From positions 36,965,001 to 37,029,000 of the forward strand of contig JAZHRO010000003.1 in the NCBI GenBank assembly GCA_037157565.1: a stretch of 64,000 bases of DNA, in the 5' to 3' direction. Below are positions 55,809 to 64,000 of the stretch, one piece after another. A model generated the notes under the pieces. That model worked only from the letters and a program-made list of their open reading frames with translations, was not told where the DNA came from and did not search any database. The first letter of the stretch is position 1. Every line of letters begins with the position of its first letter. Origin of the DNA: Thalassia testudinum (lineage: Eukaryota; Streptophyta; Magnoliopsida; Alismatales; Hydrocharitaceae). Made by a program: the position numbers and the translations under genes.

Positions 55809-56683
55809 GCAATGGGTGATTTAGAAATCTTGTTTACAATTGCTGATTTGGTACTAACTTGATATCTCTTTTTGTTGTTGTTTCAGGGAGAAGATTCAAA
55901 GGAAGACAGCTACACATCAAACACGCCTGGGGCAGGTAATTTCTGATTAATCTCTTTCTCTTAAGCTCCTCATTCTAAAAAGGAAGAAAAAGATAAAATC
56001 AATTAAGGCTACTTACTTTCCATTTCTAGCTAATTCACCAAAGTTGCCTAATTTGATTTCAACAATAATACTGATTTGTGCACCCATTTAAGGTAACTAG
56101 GGCTACCGCATTCTTGATTGAGCCCTAGATACCATATTCTGACAAACTAAATTGGACCAATATTAGAGCCAAACTAAGAATTTCAATTTTGGGTTTTAGA
56201 GACACACCTTCATAAGTAAGAATCGACTCTCCAAAAAGAGGTGTGCCTAAGCCTTGGTTGAAGAGATCTATTCAAGAAAACCCTAAAATTTAGGCTCTAA
56301 ATCTCACTTAAATCTTAAAAGAAAGGACCTAAAACTTCTCAAAGGACAAATAGGTGAAGTCGACCTCCTTGTTGGGTCAACCAACCTTGAAATTAGGTTA
56401 CTTTCTGCACTCAATACATCTAAAGTTCAAGTGAAATCTTAAGCACCCTTGCTCTTAATTAAAACTGGTAGACTTAAGAGGTCAAAGTCCCCATTCTTGT
56501 CTACCTGGAACATCAGTGACAAGAGAGGTCAGGTGCGGGAAACCCTGTAACTCATGGGGATGCTCTACCGTGCAGGGGTCTTTGCGGGACTCTCCCTCTC
56601 TAGCTGACCAAGTATTCCTCATGTGGACGGCTTTCTAACTAAGGGGTATCATCCACCCTGAACCTTTATAGTCATCCAAATTT
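55809..56683 (+). other. Element F 5' leader
   Basis: No coding frame. TGTTTCAGGGAGAAG near 55880 resembles a splice acceptor. The part at about 56515-56620 parallels the D leader. Confidence 0.55.
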
Positions 56684-58713
56684 TTGGGTGTCTTGATTGG
56701 GTCCAACACATTCTACTCTCATCCAAACCATCGGTGCATCTTTGGTAGGAGGTCCCTAAGACCATCCTTGAGGCCTCCTTTAGTGATTCAATTCTGTCGA
56801 GGCCAGGCCTCAACTTCCGTGTCTGTGCAGCAACCCCACCACATAGAGATCTCCTCTGATTCATCTGAACCCAATTCTCCTTCTTCAATCATCATAGACA
56901 ACCAATAGAAGAAGTGAACAACCTTGAGAGCCAACTTCAGTGCCTTAATGATTTATTTCAAGCTTTTGTGAACCCACCGCAGCGTCCTATGATGCGATGT
57001 CACTACAATCCCACTGTGATGGTGATTGAACCTCAAGTTCAAATCCCGGCTGGTGGTCCTGATTCTGAACTCAAGCCCAACATGATTAATGCTATTCCTA
57101 AGTTTCATGTGCTTAATTTCGAGGATCCCTTCCAGCACATCAAGCAACTCAAACATCTGGCCCAGACCTTCGAGTCAGATGACCAAAATTGGGATATTCT
57201 TCTCATGAAGATGTTCTTCTCTCTCATGGACAAAGTAGCTCACTGGTATCAGACTCAAATGCATCCAATCAACACATGGGTTGAACTACAATCCGAGTTT
57301 CTAAAAAAGTTCTTCCCAATTGGTCGAACGAATGCCTTACGACACCAGATCACACACTTCACCCAGTAATCTGGAGAACCGCTTCAAGAAGCATGGGACC
57401 ATTTCCTGGACCTCATGCGAAAGTGCCCCCATCACGGAGTTCCTAAATGGGAACAAGTCCAGTCCTTTTACCAGGGACTTTGTGAAGATATCTACTTATT
57501 TGTCAATGCAACCTACGGAGGAAATATCATGGGTCAGCACGAAGACACTGTGTGGGAGATTCTTGAGAATATGTGCAAGAACTCGATTAATAATGACTCC
57601 ATGGGCCTATTCGACTAGAAGAATGCCCGTGCATCGACGAATCCAAGGGGAGCACATGAGACACAGGGCCTATTTGCATCTATCGACTTGGAATTGATAG
57701 CTAGTTGGTTGGACAAGGTCTCTATCATTGAGGAGAAGGTGGATGAGCTGACTCGACATCTGTAGTGAGCCACCTCTGTGCAAAACCCATTTGTACAACC
57801 ACCTTCTGGGAGGGAAGCGTGCATAACATCTATCATCGATCTTCTCAGGGGATGGACCCGTATCCACCCCCATCTGACTCTACGATCGGAGGAAACTCCG
57901 ATCCTACCAACTCTAGTTGGGGGAACTCTGAACCCTCGTACTCTGACTTTCCTAAGGTTCCTCAGACTTGCGAGGATCTCAACGCCATCCAAAATGACCC
58001 ATTCTTTAACACCTATAACCTTGGATGGTGCATCCCAATTTCCTGTGGGTGGGAAATAATCAAAGACTACCATATCAGCCCCATCCACAAGCTCCTCATC
58101 CATATCAGCCGCCTCAGCCTCAGCCCAACCCCACCTATCAATCTGGGCCAAATCAGACAGATCAGATGACTCTCATCCTTCAGACTCTAGCTGATATTTC
58201 GAAGATGAATGCGCCTATGCAAAAATAGCACAAAGACGAGATCACAGAGGTTCGCAATCAACTCACCCAGATGGTGAATTCCCACCAACCTGGCACACTC
58301 CCTTCGCAACCTCTACCAAATCTGAATAACGTGTCAAACAAGAGGCACATGATTTATCAGGCCCCTTCTATTCCATCACTCGATAGGATGGAAGCTTCGA
58401 CATCATATGCGGGAAATCAGCAGCAGCCACCTATTTTACCAACTCCAAACCAAAACCATGTAGGACTGAATTCCGTTACAACCCGTAGTGGCAAGGCAAC
58501 ACAAGACCCACCCTACCCAAGCCACATTCAACCTGGTAGTACTAACCCAAGCCCTAGGATAGTTATCCAGGATACCCCTATCCCTGATCAAGAACCTGAA
58601 CCTATTTTGGAGGAACCATCCAAGGTTCCATTTCAGGAGGCCTTGACCAAGGGAAAGAGGACAGATAAACCTGTGGCTCCTGAGGAGGATCTGGTCAGGC
58701 TCTTTGAATAGGT
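56684..58713 (+). pseudogene. gag: Element F gag (broken)
   Basis: The first frame (56684-56908) ends in EISSDSSEPNSPSSIII; a one-base shift then opens the capsid-like part at 56914: DPFQHIKQLKHLAQTF, HWYQTQMHPINTW, LKKFFPIGRTNALRHQ, then CPHHGVPKWEQVQSFYQGL. In-frame stops are at 57367 (CAA-to-TAA type), 57616 and 57763. Frameshifts near 57770 and 58020 precede the Pro/Gln-rich linker (YQPPQPQPNPTYQ) and GTLPSQPLPNLNN. The frame reaches DLVRLFE, TAG, then VHINIP. RNA-packaging structural protein. Confidence 0.85.
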
Positions 58714-59740
58714 CCATATAAACATCCCGTTGATGGATGCAATCCGCCACGTACTGGCTTATGCACGATTTCTGAAAGACGTGTGCACACCAAAGTGTAA
58801 GCCACGAACCAAAAGTGGGAGTCTAATCATACTGTCAAAGCAAGCCAGCTCTGTAATTTTGAGTGAACTCCCACCTAAGGCAAAAAATCCAGGTATTCCT
58901 CTAATTTTCTGTACCATTGGTGATACCCAATTTGACTGAGCTTTATTAGATCTAGGATCCTCCATAAACCTAATACCAACATCCCTACTTGATAATCGTC
59001 AGGAATCTGAGCTTAAACCGACAGAAGTGACATTACAGTTAGCTGACCAATCTATTAGGTCACCTAAAGGAGTTCTAGAGGATGTCATTGTTAGGGTACA
59101 GGATTTCTATTTCCCAATGGACTTTGTAGTCTTGGATATGGATGCTCCAAAAAACCTGAGGGATACACCAATTATACTAGGGAGACCCTTTCTGGGCATT
59201 GCTAGGGCCAACATAAATTGTGAGGAGGGCCAAATTGAACTGAAATTCAGAAATTAAACATTAAAAATTGACATCTTTAAGGCCCAACAAGGAATTAATT
59301 GCAGTGTTATAGAACAAATATGTGACATCAAGGCTGTGGTTGATGATCCATATATTGAGCAAAACCTGACAACTTCTAATCAATGACAAGAGGATCAAAA
59401 CCTGCAATCAAAGGAGTCCGAACTTGACTTAGACACACCGATAACTCCTTCCCTTGCAACTGACACACACCCCGAATCACCTGCTGCTACTGATAACCCT
59501 GTTCTGGAACTCAAGCCTCTTCCCGACCATCTCAAGTATGTCTTTTTAGGTTCCAATCAGACATTTCCTGTGATTATCAACTCTAGACACACACCAGATT
59601 AGGAATCCCATCTGATTACTATTCTCCAGCAACATCGAAGAGCCATTGGATGGACTCTCGATGATTTGACTGGTATCAGCCCCTCTTACTGCACACATGG
59701 TATCTACACTAAAAAGGGCACACGACCTTCCCGTGAAGTG
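58714..59740 (+). pseudogene. pro: Element F aspartic protease and linker (broken)
   Basis: HVLAYARFLKDVC, then IGDTQFD, a stop, and ALLDLGSSINLIP with the catalytic Asp (relative A has DLGASINL). VTLQLADQSIRSPKGVLEDV and PIILGRPFLGIARANI close the fold. The linker to RT (PLPDHLKYVFLGSNQTFPV) has stops near 59255, 59383 and 59600. It would process the gag-pol polyprotein. Confidence 0.83.
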
Positions 59741-62390
59741 TAGAGATGCCTGGATCCTAATCTACAGGAGGTCGTGAAAAAGGCGATCATCAAATGGTTA
59801 GATGCAGGGATCATCTACCCGATCTCCGACAGTCAGTGGGTGAGTCCAATCTAGGTTGTACTTAGAAAGGAAGGACTCACCGTGATCACGATTGAACCCA
59901 GAGAAATCATACCGACCTGTGTGGCGAATTCATGGAGAGTCTGCATTGATTATAGAAGACTAAATACCTCCACAAAGAAGGATCGTTTCCCACTACCATT
60001 TATTGATGAGATCCTCTAGAAACTAGTGGGAAATAGGTTCTTCTACTTTTTGGACAAGTACTCCAGTTATAACCAAGTGACAATCCATCCTAAGGACCAA
60101 GAAAAGACCACTTTCACCTACCCCTTTGAGACGTATGCATTCCGAAGGTGCCGTTCGGTCTCTGCAATGCACCCACTACGTTTCAGCGGTGCATGCTTGC
60201 CATATTCTCAGATATGGTAGGTGATTATTTGGAAGTCTTCATGGATGATTTTTTAGTATTCGGAGAATCATTTGACATTTGCCTCTTGCACTTGGTCCAG
60301 ATCCTCAAGTGATGCATTGAAGTGAATCTAGTTCTTTCCTGGGAAAAGAGCCATTTCATGATGCCTGAAGGAATTGTCCTGCGACATCTCATATCAGAAA
60401 AGGGCATCCAAGTCGTTCGAGATAAGGAGAACTTGATTTCCAAACTCCCTATGCCTAGCTTGATCAAGGACATCCGATCGTTTCTGGGGCATGTCGATTT
60501 TTACCATCGATTCATTCCTGATTTCTCAAAGATCGTGTGCCCCTTGACCACTCTACTATCTAAGGATGTACCCTTTGAAATCTCCAAGGAATGCACTCAA
60601 GCATTTGAAATCCTCTATGATTGAGTTACCCAAGCACCGATCCTACAGTCCCCTGATTGGTCTTAACCCTTTGAGATCATGTGCGATGCATCTGATTTCA
60701 CTGTAGGAGTAGTACTTGGGCAGAAAATTGATGAGAAACCCATGGTCATCTACTACGCTAGCAAGACACTTGACGAGGCTCAACGTAACTACACAGTTAT
60801 GGAGAAAGAGTTGCTAACCGTAGTATTTGCCCTGGAAAAATTCATATCATATCTCTTGGGTTCCTGTGTTATCATTTACTCGGATCATACAACTGTAAGG
60901 CATCTCCTTGCGAAGAAGGATGCGAAACCTCGATTAATCCATTGGATCTTGCTATTGTAAGAGTTTGACCTCGAGATTCGTGATAAAGCAGGAAAATAGA
61001 ATGTGGTAGCTGATCACTTGTCCCACCTTCCTTTTGAGATTATCGACCCTTCCGGACCCATCACGAAACATTTTCCTGATGAACACCTCCTGACTACCAA
61101 TACAGGGCTTCCATGGTTTGTTGATATAGTAAAGTACTTAGCATCACATCAGATCCCGTCCGATTGGCCGAAGGCCAAGAAGGACAAATTACTTTCCGAT
61201 GCCAAGTATTACTTCTGGGACGATCCATATATTTTCCACATCAGTGCTGATCAAATCATTCAACAATGTGTTGCAGAAGCAGAAATTTGAGACATATTAT
61301 CTTTCTGCCATGGCCAAGCATGCGGTGGACACTTCTCAGGTCATAAAACTGCAGCAAAAGTCCTCCAGTGCTGCTTCTATTGGCCCATAATTTTCAAAGA
61401 CGCATACAATCACTGTAGGGCATGAACTCATTGCCAGACCTTAGGCAACATGAGCCATCGAGATATGATGCCCTTACAGTCGATTCTTGTATGCGAAATC
61501 TTCGACGTGTGGGGGATTGATTTTATGGGACCCTTTCTTATTTCGGACGGCTTCGAATACATTCTACTCGCTGTTGACTACATGTCCAAATGGATCGAAG
61601 CCATTCCAACCTGAACCAATGATCATAAGGTGGTTATCAAATTCATTCATCAGAACATCTTTTCACGGTTCGGGATTCCACGTGCTATAATCTCTTATGG
61701 AGGGACCCATTTTACTAATGCTCAGTTCAGGTCACTGATGACCAAATACGGGGTGTCACACTGAATCTCTACTCCTTACCACCCCAAACTAATGGTCTAG
61801 CTGAGCTATCAAATCGGGACATCAAGAAAATCCTCCAGGTTGCTGTTTGACCTGATAGGAAAGACTAGTCATCCTGACTTCTGGAAGCTTTGTGGGCTTA
61901 TAGGGCCGCCCACAAAACCCAATTAGGTATATCTCCCTTCATATTGGTGTATGGGAAGGCATGTCACCTCCCCGTCGAATTTTAGCACAAAGCCTATTAG
62001 GCAGTACAAAACTGCAACCAAGATCTTTCTAAGGTAGGAACCCACAGAAAACTTCAAATGAGCGAGATCGATGAATTACGCCGTGACGCGTATGAGAACT
62101 CGTGAATTTACAAAGAGCGGGTTAAGGCCTTTCATGACAAGCACATATCCAGAAAGATCTATCATCCTGTTCAAAAAGTGCTACTTTTTGATGCCAAGCT
62201 TAAACTGTTCCTAAGAAAACTACGATCAAAATGGATCGGACCTTACCTCACCCGAAGAATCCTTAGAAGTAGAGCCATCGAGATCAATCCACCTAGCCAC
62301 GATTTCGAACCTTTCGTCATGAACGGTCAGTGACTCAATCCATTACCCTCCATTCTCCCTGAGCTCATTGCAACCAGCCAATGGGGTAAA
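59741..62390 (+). pseudogene. pol: Element F reverse transcriptase, RNase H and integrase (broken)
   Basis: [53 protein letters not shown] and VFMDDF (about 60238). RNase [17 protein letters not shown] at about 60676, then [38 protein letters not shown] and VADHLSHL. Integrase: CHGQACGGHFSGHKTAAK, a damaged zinc site, [34 protein letters not shown] (SDGG changed to SYGG, so the second catalytic Asp is lost), and the C-terminal part with MGRHVTSP in a shifted frame. More than ten stops. No chromodomain. Ends before the conserved hairpin at 62404. Confidence 0.85.
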
Positions 62391-62403
62391 ACCCAGTGCT
62401 TAA

Positions 62404-62420
62404 CAGGAGGCAACCCGTCA
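62404..62420 (+). promoter_or_regulatory. Conserved post-pol hairpin, element F
   Basis: CAGGAGGCAACCCG, preceded by CCCAGTGCTTAA. A weaker stem than in A, D and E. Confidence 0.5.
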
Positions 62421-62628
62421 TTTTTGAAAAACCTGAAACCTTTCTTGACATTCCTATGCTCAATTCATATTGCACTTTAGGGTTCATCCGTTAGAATAGC
62501 CGACCCGACTTTAGGTACTCGTACCCGAGTTTTGAAATTATTCGCAACAGTTACCTCGACCCGCTTGCTCACCCAGAACCTGTTCTAATGAATGATCTAA
62601 GCTGAACTCGAACCCACTGAATTTACAA

Positions 62629-62662
62629 TGGGGACATTGCAAATCATTGGCATGGGGAGGTA
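62629..62662 (+). promoter_or_regulatory. Conserved GGACATTG / G-run block, element F
   Basis: TGGGGACATTGCAAATC, then TGGCATGGGGAGGTATG, 1.3 kb before the 3' LTR. Confidence 0.55.
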
Positions 62663-63952
62663 TGAAAGTGCAAAATGCCATGAAAAATCATCTTACAAGA
62701 AAAGGTTTCAACAAAAAAATCACATATCCCAAAAATACCAAAAAAATGAAAAAAAATTTGAGGGGAGAGAAAATTTTGAGGCCATACAAATCATGAGAAG
62801 AAAAAGAGGAAAAGTGAAAAATGTTGAAAAAAAATGAGCACAAAATGAAAAAGAAGAGATAGTCATTAGTAAGAAATTAAGAGAATAACTGAGTTCTAGA
62901 ACATATCACGAAAAAGAAAATAAAAGGAAAAAAAGTGCTAATGTGACACAGAAGAGATTAGTAGGAACGCTGATCTTAGGCCTCTTGGGCTAGACTCCTA
63001 GGCTTAAAAATTCAAGTATCCACTAAGATCTGGATAGTCCTCAAGAGGTTAGGGAAAATGCGAAGCTTAACTATTAAGGTCTAAGGCTTAAGGAGTATTC
63101 GGCCTTGCTAGCTGACCTATGGTTTACAGAACTCAGTAATCTAAGCACCCCAATCCACTCACAGTCTGGTTCAGTGCGCATAAGTATCAAAATCACGTAA
63201 ATTCGTTTAATTGTTCTGAAAAAGTCGCCTAGATTAGGAGCGGCTAATCAACACAAGTTAATTTGGACGAGTTCCCAATGCGGAGAGGTGAGAAATTCCC
63301 CTCGAAGATGTTCAATAACAAATCGTCTCCTCGATGCATGTCTCCTAGGATATTTACATATCTTATTGGGGCCATGTAGGCACCCTGTGCTGGTTCAGAT
63401 GCCATGGGCGACATTATCACGAAATGTCGATTGCCAAGGTCTGTATTGAGCTACAGAATGCCATGGGTGGGATTATCTCACCAGGGTTCTGGGGGTTGCG
63501 AAGGGCGGTGCTATCACAAAGCATCGATTACCAGGGACCCATTGAGGATTGTTGATGGGGACTAGGAATCCGATACAGATCATGTTGAGATTCCAATCCA
63601 AAACTAGAAACAAAAAGAAAAGAGAGAGAAAACTCTCCAAACAAAGAAAATTCCTCTGTCTCTCTCTTACAAAAATGCACTGCAAACTGAACCGAGGCTA
63701 AAATATGTTACAAGCATGAGTGTTTTAATCGTAGAGTCCGACGAACCATAGGATAGTTCCTGTGGGCCTTAAAAGCCTTCGCTGCAGACTAAGGCTAGAC
63801 TGGTCAGGTCCGGATCTTGGTTGGTACTTGAACACCTCTAGGCCTATTATCGACACTCTAACCTAATCAAAAGAAGAAAGCACTCATCATAGTTTTTGAA
63901 CATCAAGGAACTCATGGTCTAGAATCGAAGTTAAAACCTTAACATTTTACTA
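62663..63952 (+). other. Element F 3' UTR
   Basis: No gene. Purine-rich part 62680-62930. Three imperfect units containing CCATGGGCGACATTATC or close variants at about 63402, 63461 and 63497. It is homologous to 25395-26299. Confidence 0.6.
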
Positions 63953-63982
63953 AGGGACTAGCAAAAGCTAGGCATCGGGGTA
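63953..63982 (+). promoter_or_regulatory. Element F polypurine-tract region
   Basis: GGGACTAGCAAAAGCTAGGC, then ATCGGGGTA, directly before the 3' LTR. CTAGC-AAAA-GCTAG is a perfect inverted repeat. Confidence 0.72.
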
Positions 63983-64000
63983 TGACGGGGACACCATCAT
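63983..64000 (+). repeat. Element F 3' LTR, first 18 bases
   Basis: TGACGGGGACACCATCAT against TGATGGGGACACCATCAT in the 5' LTR. Confidence 0.85.

Larger units (their letters stand above)
53127..64000 (+). mobile_element. Element F: Athila-like Ty3/gypsy LTR retrotransposon, 3' LTR cut by window end
   Basis: 5' LTR 53127-55787, primer site 55791-55808, leader, gag, protease, RT, RNase H, integrase, 3' UTR, polypurine region, and the first 18 bases of the 3' LTR (63983-64000), which match the 5' LTR at 17 of 18 positions. All coding parts are present but carry many stops and several frameshifts, so it is a dead autonomous element. It is distinct from A at the LTR level but of the same pol branch. 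Confidence 0.88.

Noticed and set aside
1..64000. CRISPR arrays, operons, ribosome-binding sites, plasmid or phage genes
   Set aside because: Nothing of the kind was seen; the content is eukaryotic transposons throughout.

Overview
The window looks like heterochromatic DNA from a flowering plant. It consists almost entirely of nested, decayed transposable elements, and I see no intact cellular gene. The plant assignment rests on several observations: Athila-type Ty3/gypsy pol proteins without a chromodomain, primer-binding sites matching plant tRNA-Asp, an L1-type plant LINE with a zf-RVT region, and CACTA transposons with a Transpos_assoc-like domain. I cannot name the species.

Layout. 1-132: tail of a plus-strand LTR. 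133-8738: element A, an Athila-like gag-pol element on the minus strand with its 5' LTR at 7340-8738; it lies inside a LINE. 8739-11895: 3' part of that LINE, ending in a hairpin and poly(A). 11896-12040 and 22738-25032: pieces of one LTR (element C), split by element B (12041-22732), with a GATAC target duplication visible on both sides of B. 25033-28326: the C leader joined directly to the 3' UTR and LTR of an F-type element, making a chimera. 28327-36065: element E, a non-autonomous LTR element with flanking GGTAT/AGTAT. 36071-36385: unassigned. 36386-38236: minus-strand remnant G (LTR plus a gag fragment). 38237-38741 and 47463-50717: a CACTA transposon (CACTA-1) split by non-autonomous LTR element D (38742-47462). 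50718 onward: the end of a second CACTA, placed within the first one's transposase. 53127-64000: element F, an Athila-like gag-pol element whose 3' LTR starts 18 bases before the window ends.

How the parts relate. A and F carry gag, protease, RT, RNase H and integrase, all broken by stops and frameshifts. B has lost protease through the integrase core by an in-frame deletion. D and E have no recognisable pol; they carry one long, decayed open frame (called ORFX here). All share tRNA-Asp-type primer sites. Where their 3' parts are present they also share the same 3' UTR signals and polypurine context, so D, E and B could have been copied by A/F-type machinery. The LTRs of A, D and E also share a tRNA-like module with A-box and B-box spacing. 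Most in-frame stops look like C-to-T (or G-to-A) changes, as expected for long-methylated DNA.
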